Shown in pieces: positions 5,726 to 13,479 of a DNA stretch of 24,078 nt. The stretch is from Alphaproteobacteria bacterium (GTDB taxonomy: Bacteria; Pseudomonadota; Alphaproteobacteria; CAAGCB01; CAG-977), in contig JAJXEL010000015.1 of the NCBI GenBank assembly GCA_021639925.1, positions 1 through 24,078 of the forward strand, written 5' to 3'. Below the pieces are notes generated by a model. The model did not search any database and was not told the origin of the DNA. It saw only the letters and a program-made list of their open reading frames with translations. Numbering within the stretch: position 1 is the stretch's first letter; each line of letters begins with the position of its first letter. Position numbers and translations under genes: made by a program.

Positions 5726-6763
5726 TTGCGCATCGGAATACTTTGTCCTTCGGAAATAGCGTTCAGACGTTTTATGCCGGCTTTGAAAAAAAACGGAATT
5801 GAATATGCGGGCACGGCGTATGCCTCTGTCTGCGAATGGTCCGGCGGAAATACGCAAACAGAAGCCGCGGCAGCGATCGAAAACGAACGCAAAAAAGCAG
5901 AAAACTTTAAAGAAATTTACGGCGGAAAGATTTTCAAAGGTTACGAAAACCTGCTGACATGCGGCGAAATCGACGCGGTTTATATCCCTCTGCCCCCCGC
6001 CCTGCACTGCAAATGGGCCGAAGCCGCTTTGGAAAACGGGCTGCATGTTCTTGTCGAAAAGCCGGCCGCGACGTCTTTAAACGATACGCGGAAACTGACG
6101 CGTCTGGCAAAAGAAAAACGATTGGCTTTGCATGAAAATTATATGTTTGTATTCCATTCGCAGATCGAAACCATCAACCGGGTTATCAAAAGCGGTGAAA
6201 TCGGAGAAATCAGGTTGATTACTATCGCTTTCGGTTTTCCCGACCGCGGAAAAAATGATTTCAGATATATCAAACAGATGGGCGGCGGCGCTTTGCTGGA
6301 TTGCGGCGGGTATACCCTGAAATATGCCGACCTGTTGTTAGGCGGGAACGCCGAATTAACAGCGGCAAACGTGTTGTTTACAGATAAATACGACGTTGAA
6401 ATCGCGGGGTCGGCAACTTTGAAAAACAGCAAAGGAGAAGTCGCGCAGGTTTCGTTCGGCATGGACAACGATTACAGATGTTCGGTCGATGTCTGGGGCA
6501 GCAAAGGCAGTTTGCGCAGTAACCGGATATTAACGGCTCCGGACGGTTTTGTCCCTTCATACGAAATCAGCCGGAACGGCACAATCACACGTTTTGAAAT
6601 GCAAGCAGACGATGCGTTTTGCAAATCAATCGGTCATTTTTACGAATGTGTTCAAAATGACGAAAAACGGGAAGAAAACTACAAAATTCTTTTAAAACAA
6701 GCCGGTTTTATCGACAACTTTATTCGTTTGTCCGGATTATCTGCAGGAGCCGGCAATGTATAA
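5726..6763 (+). CDS. Gfo/Idh/MocA oxidoreductase, probable NDP-hexose 3-ketoreductase
   Basis: A 345-residue NAD(P)-dependent reductase. The Rossmann start is RIGILCPSEIAFRRFMPAL; the ending FRRFMPAL is characteristic of NDP-hexose 3-ketoreductases such as KijD10 and TylCII. The catalytic EKP motif is in LVEKPAAT. The substrate-domain stretch GGGALLDCGGYTLKYADLLLG fits the same group. Following the 2,3-dehydratase, the expected reaction is reduction of the C3 ketone of a 3,4-diketo-2,6-dideoxyhexose, giving a 4-keto-2,6-dideoxy sugar that the aminotransferase could aminate at C4. The start is placed at TTG 5726 from the Shine-Dalgarno spacing. The stop overlaps the next start by 8 bases. Family is sure; the precise sugar is inferred from neighbours. 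Confidence 0.88.
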   Translation: MRIGILCPSEIAFRRFMPALKKNGIEYAGTAYASVCEWSGGNTQTEAAAAIENERKKAENFKEIYGGKIFKGYENLLTCGEIDAVYIPLPPALHCKWAEAALENGLHVLVEKPAATSLNDTRKLTRLAKEKRLALHENYMFVFHSQIETINRVIKSGEIGEIRLITIAFGFPDRGKNDFRYIKQMGGGALLDCGGYTLKYADLLLGGNAELTAANVLFTDKYDVEIAGSATLKNSKGEVAQVSFGMDNDYRCSVDVWGSKGSLRSNRILTAPDGFVPSYEISRNGTITRFEMQADDAFCKSIGHFYECVQNDEKREENYKILLKQAGFIDNFIRLSGLSAGAGNV

Positions 6764-8609
6764 ACCAAGCAAAACGAAAAAAAGAGCGGTTAACTATTTA
6801 CTGTGCCTGGTTCCCGTGAAAAAAATCCGGCACCTTGTACGTAAAAAACTGCAAATAAAAGAACTGGCTTCGCCATTTAATTTGAATATCAGCCCTCAGG
6901 CTGACAAAAAAAGACAGGACGCTTTTGATTTATCCGCGGCGATAAAAGCGAAAAAAGTAGTCATCTTTTTTGAAATAGAGCCTTATCCGATGTGCGGCGG
7001 ACAGATGAGTCTGTTTTCTTATTGCCGTTTTTCGCGTCAGGTGCTGGGAAAAGAGATTCCCGTTTTAATGGCTACGCTGCCCCAAGGACCGATTCATTCA
7101 CAGAATAACTGGTTTAAAAATGACATAGACATTCTGCGCTGGGAACAGGTTCTGGAAATAATAAAAAATAAAGAAGAAGTTATTTTTCATCTTCCCGAAG
7201 CCGATCTTGTCAATCCTGAAACTAAAGAAGAAACGCTCAGGTCCCGGTTAACCGAAAATGACTTTGGCATTTTTAAAACAATCAAAAAAATAACAATCAA
7301 CGTTATTGTTCAGGAAATTAAAAAATGCCCGTCCAAACAGTATTGGAACATTTTGCGCCGCATTACGCCGAACGTAACGATGACAACAGCGCATAAAAAA
7401 TATTCCACGCAGCAGGTTTGCACTCAGTTTGACGTTCCGCTGAAAGAATTGTCCGTTTTTATTGATTTGGAGCCGTATCGGGAATTTTCGCAAAATAAAA
7501 TGGAAAAGCTTATTTTGCTGTCGCCCGATATAGAAAATCCGAACAGAGAACCGATCGCGGCGAAACTGCGCGAAGAATTACCGGATTGGAAAATCATTGA
7601 TTTCTACCGTATGTCTTTTACGGAATGCATGGAATTAACCAGCCGTTCTTTTGCAACAATTACATTCGGCGAAGGGTTGGACGGTTATTATCTGCACCCC
7701 GCGGCTGTAAACAGACTGGGGCTGACCGTTTATAACAATATCTTCTTCACCGATCCTGCCTGGAAAGAACTAAAAAGCGTTTACGCGTCGTATCAAGACA
7801 TGTATGACCATATTGTCGACGACGTTAAATTCTGGTGGAACCACCCCGACGAATACCGAAAAGCCGTTCAAGAAATAACTGCCAAAAGCCGTCAAGCGTA
7901 CAATTTTGACGGATACTTGGAAAATATCCGCAATTATTACGAAGAGCGGTATGATTTTTACCCCAAACGCAAAATCTACATTGTCGGCGGCGACGGCTTT
8001 GCCCGCGAATGTCACGCCCACTTAACGGACATGGCGCGAAAAGACGATTCAATCGTTTTCAGCGGTTTTTTAGGTCATGGCGGCTATGGACATACGGTTG
8101 ATTACAAAGAGTTCCAAAACTTTTATAAAGGCGAAGTCGCCGACCATGTTTTCGGCGTTGACGAATATGCCGTTATCGGGGCGGGGTATCCCGAATTGCG
8201 CGCGAAAATATACCATGATTTAAAAAGGCAGGGCGTCCGCCTGTTTACGATTATTTCCGGAACAGAAGAATTCAACCGGTTTGTCACGGCAGGGGAAGGA
8301 AACATTTTCAATCATTCTTTTCCTTCGCCGAACGTCAAAATAGGAAACGGAAACGTTTTTAACCATGAAGTGATCATAGCTCATGATGTTGAAATAGGCG
8401 ACTTTAACTTTTTTGGCCCCAGAAGCCAGATTTTAGGCGGCGCCGAAGTCGGAAGCTTTAATACCGTCGGGGCGAATACGGTTCTGCTGCCCAAAGCCAA
8501 AATCGGCGACAACAATAAAATAGCCCCTTTATCCGCCGTTTATAAAGGCTGCCGCAATAATTCATATTGGGCCGGAAATCCGGCCGTAAAAATGGGAGAT
8601 GTAAAATGA
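6756..8609 (+). CDS. Two-domain protein: unknown GT-like domain fused to NeuD/VioB-like acyltransferase
   Basis: A 617-residue protein. Residues 1-400 match no family I can name with certainty. They begin with a basic segment (KKIRHLVRKKLQ, 22-33) and contain EPYPMCGGQMSLF (75-87) and FGEGLDGYYLHP (304-315), and have the feel of a GT-B glycosyltransferase or glycan-locus protein. Residues 405-617 are a sugar O/N-acyltransferase of the NeuD/VioB/PglD type: a nucleotide-fold start IYIVGGDGFAREC (407-419), then left-handed beta-helix hexapeptides from about 525, with the likely catalytic base His543 in IIAHDVEIGDF, ending WAGNPAV. PglD/VioB enzymes acetylate 4-amino sugars, which fits the preceding genes. 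Fusion of the two is unusual; I see no frameshift at the junction. Confidence 0.82.
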   Translation: MYKPSKTKKRAVNYLLCLVPVKKIRHLVRKKLQIKELASPFNLNISPQADKKRQDAFDLSAAIKAKKVVIFFEIEPYPMCGGQMSLFSYCRFSRQVLGKEIPVLMATLPQGPIHSQNNWFKNDIDILRWEQVLEIIKNKEEVIFHLPEADLVNPETKEETLRSRLTENDFGIFKTIKKITINVIVQEIKKCPSKQYWNILRRITPNVTMTTAHKKYSTQQVCTQFDVPLKELSVFIDLEPYREFSQNKMEKLILLSPDIENPNREPIAAKLREELPDWKIIDFYRMSFTECMELTSRSFATITFGEGLDGYYLHPAAVNRLGLTVYNNIFFTDPAWKELKSVYASYQDMYDHIVDDVKFWWNHPDEYRKAVQEITAKSRQAYNFDGYLENIRNYYEERYDFYPKRKIYIVGGDGFARECHAHLTDMARKDDSIVFSGFLGHGGYGHTVDYKEFQNFYKGEVADHVFGVDEYAVIGAGYPELRAKIYHDLKRQGVRLFTIISGTEEFNRFVTAGEGNIFNHSFPSPNVKIGNGNVFNHEVIIAHDVEIGDFNFFGPRSQILGGAEVGSFNTVGANTVLLPKAKIGDNNKIAPLSAVYKGCRNNSYWAGNPAVKMGDVK

Positions 8610-9736
8610 CGGTCTCTTCTTTTAATCACGTACAGATATGCGCGATCAAAACCGTTGTCCCCGATCGTTTCATTGATATTGACGATGAACTGCAGTATTT
8701 CGACAACAACCCGAAAAAAGCCGCGCGCGCAAAAAAAATGATGGGATACGGCCGCCGTTATATCGCGGACGAAAATACAACCGTGACGGATATGGCCGTT
8801 GACGCGGCGGAAAAATTGTTAGCCGAAACAAAAATCAACCGCGGCGATATCGATTTGCTGATCTTTGTCAATCAAAAGCCCGACTATCCCGAACCCTGCG
8901 ACGCCTGTATTGCTCACGGGCGTTTGGGATTAAAAAAAGACTGCACCACGCTGGATATTAATCTGGGGTGTTCCGGTTATATTCACGCGTTAATGACCGC
9001 CCATGCCCTTATTTGCGGCGGCGCATTTAAAACTTGCCTGTTGCTGGCCGGAGACATGTGCGCCAAAGGAACGGATCAGACAAACAGAAAAGCCGCTCCG
9101 GTTTTCGGCGACGCCGCTTCCGCCACTGTTTTGAAATACACGACGGAAGACAGAAAGGCTGTCTTTGTTACGGGAACGGACGGTTCGGGGTGGAATAAAA
9201 TCATTCACCCGCTGGGCGGAATGCGTCTGCCTTTGGACAAAGATACCGTCGATCTGCGCGTCAAAGACGTTACAGGCAATCAGGTTTTGCTGCGCCAAGG
9301 GGTCATGAAAGGCGAAGACATATTTAATTTCACAATGGACGTTGCCCCGGCCGTACTGAACGAAACAATGAAAGCGGCAGGCTGGACGGCAGACAATACG
9401 GATCTGTTCGCCATTCATCAGGCTAACAAACAAATTGTGGAAAATATTATTGCCAAAGCGGGAATCCCTGCCGAAAAAGCTCCCGTTGACGTTTTTTCAA
9501 AATACGCAAACAACTCGACCAACTCTGTCGTAACGGTAGTATGCGACCAGGCAAAGCCGTTAAAGAACGTTGTTTTATGCGCTTTTGGCATCGGATTGTC
9601 ATGGGGCGGGGCGGCATTGGATTTATCAGGAATGTATAACGGCGGCATTTCAACCTATTTGCCGCCTGAAAATCAGCCGACACGCGCGCAGCAAATTCAA
9701 TATTGGATCAGTTACTTTAGAGGAGAAGAAGAATGA
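8606..9736 (+). CDS. 3-oxoacyl-ACP synthase III (KAS III) homologue 1
   Basis: A 376-residue thiolase-fold condensing enzyme. The triad is complete: Cys122 in NLGCSGY, His271 in IHQANKQ and Asn302 in YANNSTNS, so decarboxylative condensation of an acyl-CoA or acyl-ACP with malonyl-ACP is expected. It is about 50 residues longer than housekeeping FabH, mostly through a C-terminal tail after the GIGLSWGG motif. Immediate neighbours are an ACP and a reductase, so it most likely primes a dedicated acyl chain. Homologues within glycosylation islands (for example fabH2 in the Campylobacter flagellar locus, from memory) build sugar substituents. ATG 8606 overlaps the previous stop (ATGA); the longer in-frame start at 8567 is inside that gene. 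It is a paralogue of the gene at 10689. Confidence 0.93.
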   Translation: MTVSSFNHVQICAIKTVVPDRFIDIDDELQYFDNNPKKAARAKKMMGYGRRYIADENTTVTDMAVDAAEKLLAETKINRGDIDLLIFVNQKPDYPEPCDACIAHGRLGLKKDCTTLDINLGCSGYIHALMTAHALICGGAFKTCLLLAGDMCAKGTDQTNRKAAPVFGDAASATVLKYTTEDRKAVFVTGTDGSGWNKIIHPLGGMRLPLDKDTVDLRVKDVTGNQVLLRQGVMKGEDIFNFTMDVAPAVLNETMKAAGWTADNTDLFAIHQANKQIVENIIAKAGIPAEKAPVDVFSKYANNSTNSVVTVVCDQAKPLKNVVLCAFGIGLSWGGAALDLSGMYNGGISTYLPPENQPTRAQQIQYWISYFRGEEE

Positions 9737-9951
9737 CAAAAGAAGAATTTTTAACAGAAATGCAAGACGTTCTGCAAACGGAAGAAGAACTGAGCTTTGA
9801 AACCGTTTTAGACAGCCTGGACGAATGGGATTCCTTGTCTGTTATGGCGACGATGGCGTTTTTGGAAAAATCTTTCGGCGTTAAAACGACAATGAAAGAT
9901 TACAAAGATATGAAAACAATCGGCGACATCGCTAAAAAAGCGGGGGTTTAA
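9733..9951 (+). CDS. Acyl carrier protein 1
   Basis: A 72-residue acidic carrier protein. The phosphopantetheine serine is Ser34 in the motif EWDSLSVM. The four-helix pattern and the acidic helix II region are present. AGGAG is 8 bases before the ATG, which overlaps the KAS III stop (ATGA). It lies between a KAS III and a reductase, so it is likely the carrier on which that first acyl unit is built. It differs from housekeeping AcpP in having W before the DSL motif, as is common for carriers in glycan and secondary-metabolite clusters. Confidence 0.92.
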   Translation: MTKEEFLTEMQDVLQTEEELSFETVLDSLDEWDSLSVMATMAFLEKSFGVKTTMKDYKDMKTIGDIAKKAGV

Positions 9952-10686
9952 ATGATTTCTTTTTCACCGGAACAACGCTTTATTGTTGCCGGAGCCGCAG
10001 GCGGAATCGGACAATCTGTCGCGCTTTTGCTTAACGAGCTGGGGGCCGGCGTCATCGCGACGGATTTAAATCTGAAAGAGCTTCTGGCTGTCCGGAATCA
10101 AGCGAAATACCCCGAAAATTTCTTTTTGGAAGAAAAAAATTTAACCGAAGATATCGCCGGATTACCCGCATGGGTTAAATCGCTGAAAGACAAATACGGT
10201 AAATTTCAAGGATTGGCTTATTGCGCGGGAATCGGACGTATTCAACCGTTAAAGGCGGTTGATTTTGACGATATGCGCAAAGTATTCGACATCAACTATT
10301 TCGCTCCCGTTTTTATGACGAAAGGATTTGCCGACAAACGCAACAATAACGGAAAAGGATCCTCCGTTGTCTGTATCGCTTCCTGCGGCGGCGTTCATTG
10401 CGATCCGGGAATGACGGAATATGCCGGTTCAAAAGGGGCTTTGATCGCGACGATGCAGTCAATCGCGCGCGAACTGGCGCCGTCATATATTCGCGTAAAC
10501 TGCGTTTCTCCTTCGTTGATCGCCACGAACATGGCCGACGACGTTTCCAGGGCTTTCGCAGACGGAAAATATCCGATGGGGATCGGAAAACCGGAATATG
10601 TCGCCAATGTGATCGCATTTTTGTTGTCCGATAAAACGGAATGGATCACGGCGCAAAACTATATGATTGACTGCGGAGCTATATAG
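9952..10686 (+). CDS. Short-chain dehydrogenase/reductase 1 (FabG-like)
   Basis: A 244-residue classical SDR. The cofactor loop is GAAGGIG (14-20), and the catalytic set is Ser144, Tyr157 and Lys161 (YAGSK). The stretch LAYCAGIGRI corresponds to the usual NNAG region, with Tyr-Cys replacing Asn-Asn, which may alter the proton relay. Its position after KAS III and ACP suggests reduction of a 3-oxoacyl-ACP to a 3-hydroxyacyl-ACP. An NDP-sugar reductase cannot be excluded. Its ATG follows the ACP stop directly. No dehydratase or enoyl reductase follows, so a 3-hydroxyacyl end product is possible. Confidence 0.88.
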   Translation: MISFSPEQRFIVAGAAGGIGQSVALLLNELGAGVIATDLNLKELLAVRNQAKYPENFFLEEKNLTEDIAGLPAWVKSLKDKYGKFQGLAYCAGIGRIQPLKAVDFDDMRKVFDINYFAPVFMTKGFADKRNNNGKGSSVVCIASCGGVHCDPGMTEYAGSKGALIATMQSIARELAPSYIRVNCVSPSLIATNMADDVSRAFADGKYPMGIGKPEYVANVIAFLLSDKTEWITAQNYMIDCGAI

Positions 10687-10688
10687 CC

Positions 10689-11831
10689 ATGCCGAAATCA
10701 AAGTTCAATCATGTCAAAATCCGCGGTATTACAGGGGTTGTTCCCGAACATTTCATCAATATTGACGATGAAATAGAATTTTTTAACAACGATCCGAAGC
10801 TGTTGGAACGCAATAAAAAAATTCTGGGCCTGGGCACTCGGCATGTGGCGGACGAACGCACGACAAACTGCGATTTGTGCGAAGCCGCCGCTTGCGATTT
10901 GATTGACGCTTTGAAAACGGACAAAAACACGATTGACGCTTTAATCGTTGTTTCTTCTTCGCATGATTACCATTATCCGGCTTCTGCCTGCATATTGCAG
11001 GGACGGCTGGAATTAAACGAAGAATGTTCTTGTTTTGATATATCGGGATTATCCTGTTCGGCATATGTGCATGGGTTATGGCTGGCACATTCTTTAATCT
11101 CCAGTAATGCGGCGAAAAAAGTTCTGTTGCTGGCCGGGGATATCACCAGCATGCATTCCGACCGCCGCAACCGTAATTCCAACATGCTGTTCGGCGATGC
11201 GGGAACCGCAACCCTGCTGGAATACGCGGACGAAGAAAATACGGCGTATTTTTATACCGGCGCGCGCGGTAAAAGCTGGGACAAGCTGATTGCCCCCGCC
11301 GGCGGATATGCTTTGCCGGTTCGCGAAGACATTGCATCGGCATTTGAAACCGATATGACCGGCAACGTATGGCATTTGTGGGACGATATCATGAAGGGGC
11401 TTGACGTATTCAAGTTCGCAACCGAAGTCGGCCCGAAAGGAATCGCCACTGTTCTGGACTATGCGCAAAAAACAAAAAATGACGTCGACTGGTTTGCTTT
11501 TCATCAGGCAAACAAACAGATTGTCCGCACGATCGGAATGTATGCCGGTCTGCCCAAAGATAAGTTTTCAGCAGAGGCTTTTGAAAAATACGGTAACTGC
11601 GGCGCCGCAGCCGTAACGACGGACATTTGCCGCCAGTTAAAGGATAAAACCTTTAAAACCGTTTGTCTGGCAACGTTCGGCGTCGGTTTGTCATGGGGCT
11701 TTGCTTTGGTTGACATGGCCGGAACTTATATCGGGGGGCTCCGGTCTTATAAAACGCCGGCGGACAAAATGAACCGCGCGGAAAAAATAGCCTATTGGAA
11801 CAAATACTTCAAAGAGGGCAACAATGCTTAA
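10689..11831 (+). CDS. 3-oxoacyl-ACP synthase III (KAS III) homologue 2
   Basis: A 380-residue condensing enzyme clearly paralogous to the one at 8606: both begin with FNHV, share NIDDE/DIDDE plus a D/NP helix, and carry HQANKQIV. The triad is Cys123 (LSCSAY), His272 (FHQANKQ) and Asn303 (YGNCGAA). The region before the cysteine (FDISGLSCS versus LDINLGCSG) differs, which lines the acyl pocket and suggests a different primer or chain length. It has the same C-terminal tail. It overlaps the following SDR by 8 bases. Two divergent KAS III copies in one operon imply two condensations or two alternative acyl products. Confidence 0.92.
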   Translation: MPKSKFNHVKIRGITGVVPEHFINIDDEIEFFNNDPKLLERNKKILGLGTRHVADERTTNCDLCEAAACDLIDALKTDKNTIDALIVVSSSHDYHYPASACILQGRLELNEECSCFDISGLSCSAYVHGLWLAHSLISSNAAKKVLLLAGDITSMHSDRRNRNSNMLFGDAGTATLLEYADEENTAYFYTGARGKSWDKLIAPAGGYALPVREDIASAFETDMTGNVWHLWDDIMKGLDVFKFATEVGPKGIATVLDYAQKTKNDVDWFAFHQANKQIVRTIGMYAGLPKDKFSAEAFEKYGNCGAAAVTTDICRQLKDKTFKTVCLATFGVGLSWGFALVDMAGTYIGGLRSYKTPADKMNRAEKIAYWNKYFKEGNNA

Positions 11832-12561
11832 AGGCAAAACGGCATTCATAACGGGAACAAACAGAGGTATGGGAAAAACCTTTGTCGAAGAATTCGCAAA
11901 AAACGGCGCGGACGTTATCGCCCATGCCCGCCGGGAAACACCGGATTTTTTAAGCTTTCTGAAAAAAATCAGCGAAAAATACGGCGTTAAAACAAAACCT
12001 GTCTTTTTCGATATGACAGACGTTGAAACAATGAAAAACACCGTTCGGCAAATCATTGCTGAAAAAATTCCCGTTAATGTCCTGATCAACAATGCGGCCG
12101 TGGCGCACGGCGGGTTGTTTCAGATGACCGCAATGGCAAAAATCAAAGAAGTATTTGAAATTAACCTCTTTTCCCATATGCAGCTGACGCAGTTGTTATT
12201 ACGTTCCATGATCAAAACGGGCGGCGGCAGTATCGTCAATATCGCTTCGATATCCGGCATGGATTTACTGCAGGGAAATTGCGCTTACGGCGTTTCAAAA
12301 GCCGCTTTGATCGCCTTTACCCAAACGCTGGCGGCAGAATGCGGCGCAAACGGCGTGCGGGTCAATGCCGTTTCTCCGGGATTAACCGATACGGACATGG
12401 CAGAACTGATGGAAGAAAAAGCAAAACGCCAAATGGTTGAATCTTCTGCCATGAACCGCCGCGCCCGCCCGGAAGAAATCGCAAAAGCCGTAATTTTCCT
12501 TGCTTCCGACGATTCCTCTTTCGTCAATGGACACGTAATGCGTGTAGACGGGGGGGGGTAG
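11824..12561 (+). CDS. Short-chain dehydrogenase/reductase 2 (FabG-like)
   Basis: A 245-residue classical SDR with GTNRGMG (11-17), INNAA (88-92), Ser142, Tyr155 and Lys159 (YGVSK), and the FabG-like ending VNGHVMRVDGG. Unlike SDR 1 it keeps the Asn-Asn-Ala motif. It likely reduces the 3-oxo group made by KAS III homologue 2. The gene ends in a run of nine G just before TAG: one extra G would add ten residues and move the stop to overlap the next small frame. GAGGG lies before the ATG, within the end of the previous gene. Confidence 0.88.
   Translation: MLKGKTAFITGTNRGMGKTFVEEFAKNGADVIAHARRETPDFLSFLKKISEKYGVKTKPVFFDMTDVETMKNTVRQIIAEKIPVNVLINNAAVAHGGLFQMTAMAKIKEVFEINLFSHMQLTQLLLRSMIKTGGGSIVNIASISGMDLLQGNCAYGVSKAALIAFTQTLAAECGANGVRVNAVSPGLTDTDMAELMEEKAKRQMVESSAMNRRARPEEIAKAVIFLASDDSSFVNGHVMRVDGGG
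12550..12558 (+). repeat. Nine-G homopolymer at the 3' end of SDR 2
   Basis: Nine consecutive G encode the last three glycines before TAG. With ten G the frame would continue VEYNTRRRFE and stop at TGA 12588-12590, overlapping the ATG of the 33-codon frame as ATGA. With eight G it would end after two more codons at TAA. Such tracts are prone to polymerase slippage and to sequencing length error. Confidence 0.75.
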
Positions 12562-12586
12562 AGTATAACACAAGGCGGAGATTCGA

Positions 12587-12688
12587 ATGAACAGCGGAAA
12601 TTACAATATCAGACGCAGCTTTATCGAGGTGTTTTTAACAGACGTTACCGGCAAACAAGCCGCGGGCCAAAATGGAGGAAACGCATGA
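12587..12688 (+). CDS. Possible small protein (33 aa), unknown
   Basis: A 33-codon frame, MNSGNYNIRRSFIEVF to a TGA that overlaps the next ATG as ATGA. GGCGGAG lies about 6 bases before its start. It fills the only gap longer than 20 bases between genes in this part of the operon. No family is recognised, and it is too short for one to be expected. The Shine-Dalgarno site of the transketolase gene (GGAGG near 12675) lies inside it. It may be a coupling peptide rather than a functional protein. Confidence 0.42.
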   Translation: MNSGNYNIRRSFIEVFLTDVTGKQAAGQNGGNA

Positions 12689-13479
12689 TTGATGCACGGG
12701 AAATGCGTTCGGATTTATTAAATATGGCTCTGGCGGCAAAAAACCAGGGAGCGCATCTGGGCGGGTCTTTGTCTTTGGTTGAAATTATGGCCGCTTTATA
12801 TGGCGCCGTCATGAATTTTAATGCGCAAAACATAACGAGCGAAAACAGGGACAGGCTGATTTTAAGCAAAGGACATGGCGTTATGGCGCAGTATGCCGCC
12901 TTAAAACAATTGGGCGTATTCAGCGCGGAATCGTTATTAACGTACAAAGCCGACGGAGCCGCCGCAGCCGCCCACCCTTGTTTAAATCCAAAATCAGGCA
13001 TTGAATTTTCCTCGGGTTCGCTGGGACAGGGCCTGTCTTTGGGTGTCGGAACGGCTCTGGCCCTGAAACGCAAAGACAATACATCGGCGCGTGTCTTTGT
13101 CATATTGGGCGACGGAGAATGTGACGAAGGATCCGTTTGGGAAGCCGCCATGTCGGCGGCCCATTTCCGGCTGGACAATTTGATCGCAATCATCGACCGG
13201 AACCGGCTGCAGTATGACGGCGACACGGAAACAGTTCTGCCTTTGGAAAACTTTACGGACAAATGGCGGGCATTCGGCTGGGATACGGAAGAATGTAACG
13301 GGCATGACGTCAAAGAAATCACAACGGCGTTATCGGAAAAACATTCCAAACCTTTCGTTTTGATTGCCAATACCGTTAAAGGAAAAGGCGTTTCTTTTAT
13401 GGAAAACGCGGCGCAATGGCATAACGGCATTTTAACACAAAAACTGTTTGAACAAGCCATGGCGGAGGTAATGCGATGA
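12685..13479 (+). CDS. Transketolase, N-terminal (TPP-binding) subunit
   Basis: A 264-residue split-transketolase subunit. SKGHG (61-65) and the TPP-diphosphate motif GDGECDEGS (142-150) running to DRN (171-173) are intact, as is FSSGSLGQGLSLG (108-120). With the next gene it would form a heterodimer-type enzyme moving a two-carbon ketol unit from a ketose or related donor to an aldehyde acceptor. Split transketolases also occur in other sugar-modification and antibiotic loci. Its place inside an acyl-synthesis block, upstream of LuxC, raises the question whether it uses an unusual aldehyde. GGAGG precedes the ATG. Confidence 0.93.
   Translation: MIDAREMRSDLLNMALAAKNQGAHLGGSLSLVEIMAALYGAVMNFNAQNITSENRDRLILSKGHGVMAQYAALKQLGVFSAESLLTYKADGAAAAAHPCLNPKSGIEFSSGSLGQGLSLGVGTALALKRKDNTSARVFVILGDGECDEGSVWEAAMSAAHFRLDNLIAIIDRNRLQYDGDTETVLPLENFTDKWRAFGWDTEECNGHDVKEITTALSEKHSKPFVLIANTVKGKGVSFMENAAQWHNGILTQKLFEQAMAEVMR

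Noticed and set aside
12645..13460. A 271-codon open frame on the minus strand across the transketolase N-terminal gene
   Set aside because: The plus-strand transketolase subunit has intact TPP motifs and a Shine-Dalgarno site; the antisense frame is a codon-bias shadow with no recognisable domain.
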